NCBI GenBank assembly: GCA_019651095.1
Contig: BOXR01000002.1
Span: 88,001 to 141,816 of the forward strand
Source: Ectothiorhodospiraceae bacterium
GTDB lineage: Bacteria > Pseudomonadota > Gammaproteobacteria > GCA-002705445 > GCA-002716945
Direction of reading: 5' to 3'
DNA length: 53,816 nt
Both the position numbers and the translations under genes were made by a program. The notes under the pieces are model-generated. The model was not told the DNA's origin and did not search any database. It worked only from the letters and a program-made list of their open reading frames with translations. Every line of letters starts with the position of its first letter. Positions within the stretch are counted from its first letter, which is position 1. Positions 44,510-53,816 of this stretch are shown here, piece by piece.

Positions 44510-47080
44510 TTATTTGACAAAGGTCATTCTACGATTCAGCAAATTGAATTTGTTCTCAACTGATATATATACATACCTGTAGATACCTTAGCACCCTATC
44601 TCATTTGTTCCATCCCAATTCGCAATGTGCTTACCTGAGATCATCGCTTGATTGATAAGCGTCTTCCACTAATCATCAAGATTGTAAATGAAGGTTCATG
44701 CTTAATGGCAGGAATGGTAAAAGATCAATCCTAGTGTCAGGGTTGAAAGGGTTGGGAGTAGTTCTGTTCAAAAGACATAACACTAGCTACAACTGTTTTT
44801 GAGATTATCATCAGAAGCCAGATGACATATCAGCTGCATAATGGAAATAGCATTAGAGTAAAATTGACTAAGTATATGTTTCCATCAGCATCCCAAATCC
44901 ACCACGTGGACCATCGGTGTTCCCTTCACCGGAACCATCTAAATTGTGCCTGTTACCACGAAGCCGCAAAGGCATACTGAGGTCGCTCATGTCAAACAAC
45001 CAGTTGGCACCTCCAAGTCCCACCCAGCCCAGCTGTTAATGCTCAACTAGAAGTTCACTTCCATCTGGAGAAAAGATCAATGCACTGACCCATATAGCAG
45101 TTGTATCATAGGATGTGGCACAAATGTAGTATACATCAGGTCAACCATAGGCTGAATCGCGCCCATCGCACTACCGATGTGTTCATAGTTCGCATCAACA
45201 TCATGTGGAGCACCAAATGTATCAACAAATGAATGTTGAATATCAACACCAGGAACAGAACTATTCCAATGAGTGAATCCATGTCCGTTCCAAGTAGATC
45301 CCTAGTAGCATATCTTCCCCGCTTCCTGTTGCAACAAGTGCGTTAATATGTCCTACTGTATCGATTGCATTGCCAACGTAGTTTAGATCACTATCAAGGG
45401 TCACAACCGGTAATTCAGCTGCTAAAACGCCTTTACGATAAAAGCATTACCATTATCATCAGCTGCTGCCTCTGAAAGTGTTCCTTCACACCCAACACAT
45501 TGCAACACCTTCACCGGTCTGCATGTAATTAATCTTGTAAGTGTCTTGTAATGTGAACTTAGGATGTACCCATCAGCATCTAAGGCAATTCCACGTCCAC
45601 CACCTGAGGTCGCACTCTCTGCAGTCAGAGAATCTGAGTTCCATCCAGGGAAGGTTAAGATTTCGATTGGTAGAAAAATCTGCATGCTGCCTGTTGCTGG
45701 ATCTAATACATGATTCGCTTTGTAGTGAACTGTATCACCACTAGCCAAAACTCCATGCGGCCATTACCACCATAAATATTTATCCATACGTGTCCATCCA
45801 GGTGCAACAACGCCGCCGCGGGGGAATTCTATAAAGACTCCATCAGATCTGAACAACGCCTCAAGAGTGTCGTTAAAGTCTAGTAAGGTTCACAACATAG
45901 GTGTATGGCTCATAGAAGTCATCATCATCATCTTCTTGATAAAGCATAATGGAAAATAGCATTGGGTAAAGTCAGCTAAGTATATGTTTCCATCAGCATC
46001 CAAGATCCACCACGTGGACCATCGGTGACACCTTCACCTGTTTCTTCCCAATCATGCCAGTTACCAACAACTGTATATCTTCTGGGAATGTAAGATCATC
46101 CATATCAAATAGCCAATTGGTACCTCCAAGGAGTCCACCCCAGCCAGCTGTTAATGCTCAACTAGAAGTTCACTTCCATCTGGAGAAAAGATCAATGCAC
46201 TGACCCATAAAGCAGTTGTGTCGAATAGTGTGTCTGCATCGTAGTCTCCAGCCCCATGCAAGATAGGCTGAATCTGCGCCCATCGCACTGCAATCTGATC
46301 AACATAGAAGCAGAGATATCGTAGAACACACCAAATGTATCAACAAATGAATGTTGAATAACTCCAGGAACAGATATTTGGCGGTGAATCCATGTCCGTT
46401 CAGTAGATCTATTGTATATCTTCCCCGCTTCCTGTTACAACAAGTGCGCGGTTAATATGTCCTACTGTATCGATTGCATTGCCAACGTAGTTTGAAGATC
46501 ACTATCAAGGGTCACAACCGGTAATTCAGCTGCTAAAACATAGCTGACAAAAACATTACCATTATCATCAGCTGCTGCCTCTGAAAGTGTTCCTTCACCC
46601 AACCACATTGCAACACCTTCACCGGTCATGTAATTAATCTTGTAAAGTGTCTTGTAATGTGAACTTAGGATATGCCATCAGCATCTAAGGCAATTCCACG
46701 TCCACCACCTGAGGGTCGCACTCTCTGCAGTCAGAGAATCTGAAGTTCCATCAGGGAAGGTTAAGATTTCGATTGGTGAAAAATCACATGCCCTGTTGCT
46801 GGATCTAATACACCCAAGATTCCTTTGTAGTGAACTTCTGTATCACCACTAGCCAAACTTCCATGCGGCCATTACCACCATAAATATTTATCCATACGTG
46901 TCCATCGGGTGCAGCAGCACACCATAGAGGAATTCTGTAGGCCCATCAGATCCTTGAACAACGCCTCAAGAGTGTCACCAAAAATCTAAGGCATAAGAGC
47001 TACTGTATATGTATTCAGCCTTGGCTGTGCCAAAGAGAAATAATACATGTTACTGCTAAGTATTAACTTTAATCATTCAA
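44510..47080 (-). CDS. Secreted two-repeat protein with T9SS-type C-terminal sorting domain, heavily frameshifted
   Basis: This is an exported protein of unknown function, probably beta-propeller-like. It begins near 47080-47040 with MYYFSLAQ and AEYIYSS-type sequence. Two large repeats follow (see the repeat entries), with readable pieces such as VWINIYGGNGRMEVLASGDT, GGGRGIALDADG, GEGTLSEAAADDNGNVFVSY, LAAELPVVTLDSDL and DGPRGG. It ends with a module reading NYSQPFNPDTRI, YFTIPAIKHEPSFTI, NWDGTNE, STGMYIYQLRTN and RRMTFVK. That is the NYPNPFNP...GVYFYRL...K plan of type IX secretion sorting domains, typical of the FCB group and foreign to Gammaproteobacteria. Dozens of indels are present. 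Confidence 0.6.
44870..45930 (-). repeat. Large tandem repeat, downstream copy
   Basis: This stretch matches 45975-47000 over about 1.1 kb with the same order of segments. For example, CCACCACGTGGACCATCGGTG occurs at both ends of the period, and CATCAGCTGCTGCCTCTGAA, AATCTGAGTTCCATC and TTACCACCATAAATATTTAT all recur. Differences include indels and some real-looking substitutions (FIEFPRGG against TEFLYGV; RHNLDGSGEG against WHDWEETGEG). Confidence 0.8.
45975..47000 (-). repeat. Large tandem repeat, upstream copy
   Basis: It is the partner of 44870-45930, read first on the minus strand. The period is about 1.1 kb. Both copies fall inside one secreted-protein gene, so the encoded protein would carry two similar units of about 350 residues. 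An assembly artefact that laid two noisy reads end to end would also give this picture. Confidence 0.8.
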
Positions 47081-47218
47081 ACTCGTAACTTTACACAATT
47101 TAATATTCAGATGTTAAATGGTACGCGAAAACTCTTTTCAATTCACCATCATTTGAAAAAATCCACGAGGCAATTGCGAAGGTTTATGTCGATGCAAAAT
47201 TAAGAAAAACTGGTACAT

Positions 47219-49385
47219 TTATCTAATAACAGCAAATTTTTTGATCGTGCTGTCGCCTTTTTTCATAATGATCTCTCCGGGGTCTGCGACCTTAAATCTT
47301 CCTGTAACAATGATATGGACAAGGTATATACCTGCGGAGCAATTACTTGACGGCCACTCAATTGTCCCGTTCATGACTCATCACCACTACCATCATCATG
47401 ATCGATTTTACGGACCTGAAGATCTCGTTCAAAGGTATATATCTTGGATGTCACTGGCCGAATATTTGGGAACAGCGTCTTGCTCCTTTTCCCTCTACTG
47501 TATATACTGAATATTCTGGCCGCAGCACTCATTTATGATGATTTGGTACCACGCGTATACTATTCAGCCTATGCTCTCTGACTGTCTCCTTAAGATAAGC
47601 AGGTTTTAGATGTTTTAAGGAAGTAAAGATACCAGCTTTTTAAAGCCCTCTCAGTTCGGGTTCACAATTATTATTCGACCCATCAGTTAAGTTGGATATA
47701 GTAGTAATAAGATATTCTCTTTTGCTCTTATCATCATAGGAATAGATACCCGCAGGCCCTGTGCTTTTTATCTTTGTAAACTGTGGCATCCTGGCTTACC
47801 GGAGGCTCATCACATATCTCATGTCCCTGAAAAACTGGATTCATTTCTAGGAGGGACTTGGTTCCCAAGTTAAAAAAAAAGAAAGATCTATCCCGCCTGA
47901 TTGGACATCAAACAATGTAGGCGGTTCGGGTGAAAGCTGTGGAATCACAATCTGATGCGTAGTTCCCTATGTGTGCGCGACCAAATGTTTTAAGAATAGA
48001 GTCCTTTCCATGAAATACTTGTGTGCATTTTATAATATCTTTATCATTTGTTTCCGCTCCATCAGGAAGAGTAGCAGATTGCATCTCCCTCTTTCCATTC
48101 TAGACCAATAGCTTCACATTAGCCTGTTCAACCCATCACACCTTCCTACTTCAACGATCACAATACTCTCATTGTGAGGAATATCAAATGGACCGTAAGT
48201 GATCATAGTATTCATACCACACAAGGATCCATTATGCACATCAAATGGTTTTGATTATGTTTTAAATATGTCTCGGATGCTGGATCGCCCATTATCACCT
48301 CGTCGATGCGCTCTGCACCACCAAACCCAAATGAGGCGACCCAGAAAGCATCACCATAGCTGATACATTGCAGGTTCATCAGATTTGGAAAGGTTACCCA
48401 GTCCAGGATAGGTGTCTCCTGCATGCCAACCTAAAAAGAGGTTGTGAAACATTATCTGTTGGGTCATTCCAACTATTATCCCCATGTAAAATGGCTGTAC
48501 CTGCATGATGAGGCGCGGTCGCCAGATTATTTCTTTGATAGTTTGCACCTCCTACGGTATTAATCTGAAAAGACTGACTGCCAGTTATTATACCATGAAA
48601 GAGACGGATCTAAGCCAAGAAGGGCTGGGATCTTCTTCTGTAATAAGGTGTAAGGTAATTATAAGCATAAAATTCTCTCCTCTTTGTCGTAACCCATGTA
48701 TTCTTACCCCATTTTTGACCATCTAAAAGAATACCCGCACTTCACGGGTAACGCTATATCGTGTTCCCAACCCACAATAATAACATCATCAAGACCCGCT
48801 GTAGCTCGATCTCATCCTCCCAGTCCGTATTACCCCGTATTCGTAAGTGTGTAGACCTTAATAAAATAATTATCATGGTATTGCTGGCTGAACGCATAGA
48901 CCTGCGCTCCATGGTTAAACCCATGAACGTATTGATCTTGTTAACGCTATAATCCTATCTGCTACAATACTTGGATCAACTGAATCAATCTCAGCATTGT
49001 AAAAGCTGTTAATATCCACACCATCAACATATACCGTAGGCGGCATGAATTTTGCAACCTGATATAATTGAATAGGAAAAATACTATTTCCCACATCAGC
49101 AAGGGCTATATAGATTCCAAAGTGTCCCCATTCATGGTCATCCTTATCAGTAAAATCTTTACAAGCCATCCAAGATCTTTTGATAACAGCATTATCCTGA
49201 TATAAATAATCAGCGGGCCAGATCTGCATGCCTTCGTAATAGGTATTGTTCCATGCTCTTTCACTACCGTAAGCAGAAAAGTGTGATTGTAGTTCACCAA
49301 CCTTAACATAACGTTTTAATGTCCTCATCACCCTTCCAAAAGCTGGCTACTGGCATCATAGAAATATGAGAAATATAGTCTGCAT
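47219..49385 (-). CDS. Exported protein of FCB-group type with C-terminal FlgD-like sorting module, frameshifted
   Basis: Function unknown. The start near 49385 reads MQTIFLIFL, a signal-like segment. Then come GELQSHFSAYGSERAWNNTY, ADYLYQDNAVIKRSWMACKD, DHEWGHFGIYIALADVGNSI, PPTVYVDGVDINSFYNAEID, a TNTGNTDWEDEIELQRVL-type segment and SFGFGGAERIDEVIMGDPAS. The C-terminus has VVPN followed by EYSVYTVEGKGA, FNIPAS, GIYLVHIIVTGRFKVADPG and STIKKFAVIR, the immunoglobulin-like module seen at the ends of secreted FCB proteins. At least fifteen indels break it. It starts 9 bases after the TonB-receptor stop, so the two were an operon. Confidence 0.55.
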
Positions 49386-49393
49386 GGATGGCT

Positions 49394-50332
49394 TCAAAGT
49401 GCATCGTTCTTCCGAAATCATGTCACGCGGATCCAAAAAAGGGTGCTCTAATATTTGGCATATCAATACTAAGCTTTGGTATGAAGAATTTCTTTTCTGC
49501 ACTGTTTGGATTCTCCCAATCAACAGGATCATAGGACTGATAATTGACTGACCAATCCCGATATTCGCCTATTCGATCATTACCTTTTTCTCTTTTCCTT
49601 CTTCCCAAAGGGAATCAAAGAAGCGATTCTAAATAATCCTATATAGTCGTAATAATTTGAAAACCCTGCACTAACTAAGAAATTTATTATTAAATAAATT
49701 ATTTATATCTAGGAACAGATCTATTTTGGTTTAGTGTAATCCTCTTTTTGCAATCCTTGCATCCGTGCTATAGGTATCTTTCCATTGGACATTATCAGAA
49801 ATCCCTGGTAGCTCCTGGGGATTATAGGTCTCGTAAGCACCCACTTTATAGTTAAAAATAAAGCGATGTCCAGCCACCTATGATTGAATTATCGAGAACT
49901 TTAGGACCGAGATCTTTTTGGCGTCTTAATATTAATGACCGTACGCAAAGGCCTCCGGTCGTGGTTTTGATTCATAGCGATTCAAACTTTCATAATCGCG
50001 CTGCATGTTAGGGTCTTAAATTGACTTAATAAACCAAAAATCCCTGATGATTGAACAAGATGAGTATAATTTATCATGCCGGTAATAAAATTGACCAACA
50101 TTCTTTTTAGTGTCAATTCTAATCCCTTGTATATCTTCATAATTATTATTTTTCTATGCGGTTGACCTGCACTGTACCATTCATATTTTGATAATACACC
50201 AACCTGGTTGACTAGTTATATCACTTATAAAAAGAGAGATATTCAATAAATATGCTCAAAAGGATTTGCAGAAAAACCTGTTTCATACGCGATGGTCTTT
50301 TCAAAGTCACTATCAGGAAAAGTTTACTCCAG
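49394..50332 (-). pseudogene. TonB-dependent receptor, C-terminal fragment
   Basis: This is the outer-membrane beta-barrel end of a TonB-dependent receptor. Readable pieces are FEKTIAYETGFSANPFEHIY, NMNGTVQVN, YEDIQGIRIDTKKNVGQFYY with the overlapping INYTHLVQSSGIFGLL, MQRDYESLNRYESKPRPEAF, GPKVLDNSIIGGW, ITLNQNRSVPRYK and DLFLDINNLFNNKFL. It ends FGRTMHF with a terminal aromatic residue, as outer-membrane barrels do. The plug and most of the barrel are missing. The sequence stops abruptly at about 50332, where murA begins, so this is a junction and not a natural start. Confidence 0.65.
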
Positions 50333-50755
50333 TGCTTCTAATGCCATCAGATGAAGGTTGACTGGCCTTGCTCCTATTGCGCAACCCCCGGGGAGAGCAA
50401 CCACAGCTTGACCAAACCGAGCTAATAGTGGCCCAAGAACAAGGATAGAAGCCCTCATCTTTTTTACTATTTCATAGTCTGCAAGAAATAAACACTTATC
50501 AGACTGATTTAGATAAAGTGTTTTATCTGCCTTCTGATGGCGAACCATACAGCCGAGGCTCTCAAGCAATACTTTCATAGTATCAACATCTGATAAATTA
50601 GGCACATTATTTAAAGTTAAGGAACCCTCACTCAACAAAGATGCTGGCATCAGGGTAAGACAAGAGTTTTTGCACCTGAAATCGGAATAGAGCCAAGAAG
50701 AGTCTTTCCCACCTTCAATAAAATCTTCTCTTTCAATTAAATTCCCTATCAACAA
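50328..50755 (-). pseudogene. murA: UDP-N-acetylglucosamine 1-carboxyvinyltransferase, N-terminal fragment
   Basis: MurA makes the first committed peptidoglycan precursor. About 140 of some 420 residues remain. IEGGK and, after a frame change near 50690-50710, LLGSIPISGAK are followed by NSCLTLMPASLLSEGSLTLN, NVPNLSDVDTMKVLLESLGC, KKMRASILVLGPLLARFG and LPGGCAIGARPVNLHLMALE. The start is uncertain: TTG at 50755 or a site lost in an indel. The reading then meets the TonB-receptor fragment at about 50330 in mid-domain. MRASILVLGPLLAR with LPGGCAIGARPV resembles alphaproteobacterial MurA, which is inference. Confidence 0.75.
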
Positions 50756-50886
50756 TTGTTTTTATTTTCTTTTCTTAATTTAATATTTTTTTTCAGCGCA
50801 CTAGCCAACCTATCTTCCCGCTTCAGCTTCGAAGATTTTTTCTGATCGTTAACTTTTTTACCATTGTTTCTTATATCTTTTGCCAC
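50749..50886 (-). CDS. Small basic protein upstream of murA
   Basis: A GTG-started frame encodes 45 residues: VAKDIRNNGKKVNDQKKSSK, LKREDRLASALKKNIKLRKE, then NKNNC. It is strongly basic and helical. A short protein with an R-L-A-x-A-L-x-x-N-x-x-x-R-K motif directly before murA is common in Alphaproteobacteria, and this matches the motif. Function unknown. It ends about where murA begins, so the two are probably co-translated. Confidence 0.6.
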   Translation of the reverse strand: MAKDIRNNGKKVNDQKKSSKLKREDRLASALKKNIKLRKENKNNC

Positions 50887-50956
50887 TTAAAACCTTTACT
50901 TTACAGGAATGATATTTGTATATAATACAACTAAAAAAAAAACTAAAGGGTTACTT

Positions 50957-51031
50957 GCTGCCGTAGCTCAGGGGTAGAGCACTCCCTTGGTAAGGGAGAG
51001 GCCGAGAGTTCAAATCTCTCCGGCAGCACCA
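50957..51031 (+). tRNA. tRNA-Thr (anticodon GGT), CCA encoded
   Basis: Acceptor GCTGCCG pairs with CGGCAGC. The anticodon arm CTCCCTTGGTAAGGGAG gives GGT, and the T-arm is GAGAGTTCAAATCTCTC. Unlike every other tRNA here, the 3' CCA is encoded in the DNA. It duplicates the specificity of the tRNA at 10035-10107 with a different sequence, which supports a different source for this segment. Confidence 0.95.
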
Positions 51032-51067
51032 GTGTAAGAATGGCATGAAAAGTGCAGATCCCCATTC

Positions 51068-51328
51068 ATGAGCAAATTACTTATAGTCATTTCGTTATTA
51101 TTGATCGCTTCATGTTCGGGCAATAACCTTGACAATGATCTCAATCGATTGTTTTCAGAGGATTATTACCTTGGTACACCTGGTTCAAAATTATTTTACA
51201 GAACGACGACTAAAGAAACGCAAGAAAAATACCACTATTCAGAGTGTCAAAAAAAGATAGTCAATGGAGACCAGCTAAGAATTGAAAGTTGTGTCAGTTC
51301 TTATTGGTTGAAAGCAAAGAGTTTATAA
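51068..51328 (+). CDS. Hypothetical lipoprotein
   Basis: The 86-residue protein starts MSKLLIVISLLLIASCSGNN, a type II signal with lipobox I-A-S-C, so Cys16 would be lipidated. The rest is hydrophilic with two further cysteines (C59 and C75). No family was recognised. It stands 37 bases after the tRNA. The frame may be cut short by an error. Confidence 0.6.
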   Translation: MSKLLIVISLLLIASCSGNNLDNDLNRLFSEDYYLGTPGSKLFYRTTTKETQEKYHYSECQKKIVNGDQLRIESCVSSYWLKAKSL

Positions 51329-51412
51329 AAGAAAAGTTAAGTTTTTACTATTATTTTTCTATTTCAGTCGAAATATATTAAGACTATTTAGTTAAAATAA
51401 AGAGATTTCTTA

Positions 51413-53528
51413 ATGAAAAGTATAACTGTATATTACATAACTTTCTTCTTTCAAGTTTATTTTTCGTAATTTTTTTTAATCTATTCAAGTCTATGCTCAG
51501 GATGGATCTTATTCAGCAGAGGCTCAAAAAACTTTTAGATAACTATAGTGACTATAACCTAGATGTATTTAAATTTTCAATAAATAATATTTTAAACTCA
51601 GATGGAGACGTAGTTGAAAAACCGGCTGGAAACCCTTCAATATTCGGGCGAACAGACTATGGTAGTGAGTTTTTTCTTGAAAATGAGTTAAGCACAGCAT
51701 TTTCAATCGAAATACCAGCATTCGTAATTAATGATTTAGCATTAGACCCATTAGGTGAATACTTTCCAATAATTATAGATGGAACAGAAGAATTAAGTAT
51801 AGACTTTAAAGACTTATATGACACAGAGAATGGTGAAGCGGTCACTCCAGAAATGGGTTTCGTAAAGATTATCGATGATGCCACTAGTTCTGATCTAGAA
51901 AATCTTTCTGATGGAGAGATCGTCGAGTTTTTTGTTCGACCAACTGATGAATATTTAAACCAGCATAACAAAGATAACTTATTTTTTATAGATAGACCAA
52001 TCCCTGAAAACCCAGTTGTTTCAGAGGTAGGTAGCGATGAAACAGAATACGAAGCCTCTTCATCGTCTGATGAAAATAAAATAACTACCATTTTAGCGCC
52101 AGGAGAAGAAGCGGTCACCCTGCCGAGCGGTGAAGTTAAAATTTACGTTACTTCTGTATATGTACCAGCTCCAGCGTCAAAATTTGAGCCAACCCAAATC
52201 GTAATGCCTGTATTAGCCGACGGAGATTACAACTACAACATAGAACCTGCAGCTGCAGAGACATTCTCTGATGACGTACAAGTTGTTGCTATACCGGAAG
52301 AGGAAGCCAACGCAATATCCGAAAAAGTTAAAGCAATAAAAGCAGCAAAAGCAGAATCACAAAAATACAAAAGGGAAAGAGAGCTACCTGCTTTGGATGC
52401 GGAATTGGAACCATTAATTGCGTTACAGAAACTTGATATTGAAAACCAGAAATCATCAAAAAAACTATTAACAGATGCTAAAAAAAACATTAGGAAGAAT
52501 TTTCCAAATATTTCCAATGAACTAATCGACTTGGTAATAAGTCTTACAGATCCTGATGAAAGATTGGACTTAATACGAGATCCAAAAAAATTTTTAGATA
52601 ATGAGTTTTCACAAATAAATAACCTACAAGGAATTTGATTCAATACTTAGGACCAATTTGTCCAGCAAAGAACTAACAAAAATATATAACCTTATTATGT
52701 TTAAATTTTCTTCAAATTTAGCTGACCTAGGTTTTGACAACCTGAAAAACCAAAAAATTGATTTTTCTGATAACATAAAAAATACTGACCAGATACTAGA
52801 GCAAGTTCAATTACAGCAAGACATATTGGCAATTGCATCTTTATTTAGATCTGATAGAGACTTATCTAGTCTTTTAATTGAGCCAGTCAAAACGAACCCA
52901 GATTCATCAACAAGTCTGTTTGAGTCCAGTAGCAGTCAAAAAGTACTAGATCAAATGAAGCAGTTTTCAGAGGTTATCAACACTATAAATAGCCCCTTTA
53001 ACAGTATCAATGCTATGGGGACCATTTCTGATGACGAAATTCCGGTAGTCGAAATAAACGTTCAATTAGGCGAAAGCATCGCAGACGCATTGCAAGAAAA
53101 GCTTAATGAAGATAAGCGTCTTAACAGAAACTTTCAAACGCGATCCCAGAACTCTAAACTTAAATAAATTCGACTTTGAAATACCTACACAAGATGAGAG
53201 TTTAGATCAGACTGCATCGCCAGCTTTGTTAGCAGATGCTCCAAATATTAGTGACCAAGAACTTCAATTGGTAGCTGAAACAACAGAGGCCACCAACAAT
53301 ATAATTAATGAAACTATCACTAGAATGCTTAGAGAGCTTGGAGACAATCCATCTGATGAGAGTTATATACAGCCAGTTTTAGCAACTAGCAATGTAGACG
53401 TACCCAATCAAGAAAATCAGAGAATTCAAGAAGACTTTGTTTTTAGTAATGCTTTATCTTCAGCTCAAAGATTAAGAGAGATTGAAGATATAAGAGCCAT
53501 ATTCCAAATACTTGGAATTGGCTCCTAG
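51413..53528 (+). CDS. Large unknown exported acidic protein, frameshifted
   Basis: No family was recognised. The start MKSITVYYITFF at 51413, with one or two indels, leads into LFFVIFFNLFKS and VYAQDGSYSAEAQKTF, which looks like a signal peptide cut after VYA. The main frame continues NYSDYNLDVFKFSINNIL to 52638. Coding continues after a frame change near 52625 (KEFDSILRTNLSSKELTKIY) and another near 53135 (KRDPRTLNLNKFDFEIPTQD), ending FQILGIGS at 53528. The whole is about 700 residues. It is rich in Asp, Glu, Asn, Ser and Ile, with a helical Lys/Glu-rich stretch near 52300-52400. It ends 2 bases before the convergent acyl-CoA synthetase stop. Confidence 0.6.
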
Positions 53529-53530
53529 AA

Positions 53531-53816
53531 TTACTCCCATTTAAAGATGAACTTGTCTAATATTTTTCCTATCTGCTTGGTGTCATTTACACCATTTTTT
53601 CGCTACCATGGCTGTCAACCCCATCTTAGGATGATCAATAACCTCTTGGACTCTTGCCGGAAGGCCAGCTTTCTCTAAAGCCTCATTGTAAATTCTGGTT
53701 ATTGCTCTTTTTCTAAGTTCTGGTTTAAAAATCTTGCCTATAGGTGTTTTTGGCATTTCTTCTACAAGTTCGAGATATTTAGGTACCGCTGCTTTCTCTC
53801 CAATATTGTTTTCAGC
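53531..53816 (-). CDS. Acyl-CoA synthetase (AMP-binding), C-terminal part
   Basis: This is the C-terminal end of an adenylate-forming acyl-CoA ligase, truncated by the window edge. It reads KAAVPKYLELVEEMPKTPIG, KIFKPELRKRAITRIYNEAL and RVQEVIDHPKMG. The conserved catalytic Lys is in the PKTPIGK motif. One indel near 53590 is needed to reach NDTKQIGKILDKFIFKWE and the stop. The substrate cannot be told from this fragment. Confidence 0.8.

Noticed and set aside
44870-47000. A CRISPR array or insertion sequence as the cause of the repeats
   Set aside because: There are two coding copies of about 1.1 kb, with no short regular repeats, no terminal inverted repeats and no transposase.
47241-47510. 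An 89-residue plus-strand frame with a run of His codons
   Set aside because: It is the reverse of the sorting module of the minus-strand gene; the apparent His cluster comes from a GATGATG-type run.

Overview
The window looks like an AT-rich, streamlined marine gammaproteobacterium, possibly SAR86-like. Support comes from gene order: 23S-5S rRNA, birA-coaX, tRNA-Thr/Tyr/Gly/Thr, tuf, tRNA-Trp, secE-nusG-rplKAJL-rpoBC, rpsL-rpsG-fusA-rpsJ, the S10, spc and alpha ribosomal operons, then uvrA. This follows the E. coli rrnB-birA-coaA-tRNA-tufB-rpoBC order and the Pseudomonas rplQ...uvrA...ssb order. The genus is inference; no tree could be built.

Layout. Positions 1-1715: 3' part of 23S rRNA, 5S rRNA and a terminator. 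1735-3212: coaX and birA (minus strand). 3217-7859: a redox and housekeeping stretch with ferredoxin-NADP reductase, a Fur-box-like promoter driving azoreductase plus peroxiredoxin, a DUF6607 protein, an exported glutathione peroxidase and a DUF2237 protein. 7852-9645: greA, an inverted tRNA-Thr(TGT) and four small unknown genes. 9703-11486: tRNA-Tyr, tRNA-Gly, tRNA-Thr, tuf and tRNA-Trp. 11509-39274: about 28 kb of transcription and translation genes, almost gap-free and all on the plus strand. 39277-42135: uvrA, convergent.

From about 42.2 kb the character changes. Frameshifts become dense (ssb, namZ). From 44.5 to 50.33 kb the minus strand carries genes with hallmarks of the FCB group (Bacteroidota/Neomarinimicrobiota-like): a two-repeat secreted protein with a NYPNPFNP-type sorting domain, a second exported protein with a similar C-terminal module, and the C-terminal third of a TonB-dependent receptor. 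At about 50.33 kb the receptor fuses abruptly to a truncated murA. Next come a small gene and a CCA-encoding tRNA-Thr of alphaproteobacterial style, a large unknown exported protein and the end of an acyl-CoA synthetase. The right 11 kb is therefore probably chimeric, or a transferred mosaic, and should not be read as part of the same genome without checking.

Frameshifts in genes that cannot be dispensable (rpoB, rpsC, rpsQ, rpsN, secY) show that many indels are sequencing errors, mostly in homopolymers, as expected of a thinly covered long-read assembly. Broken genes are annotated over their inferred full extent. No CRISPR array, insertion sequence or prophage was seen.
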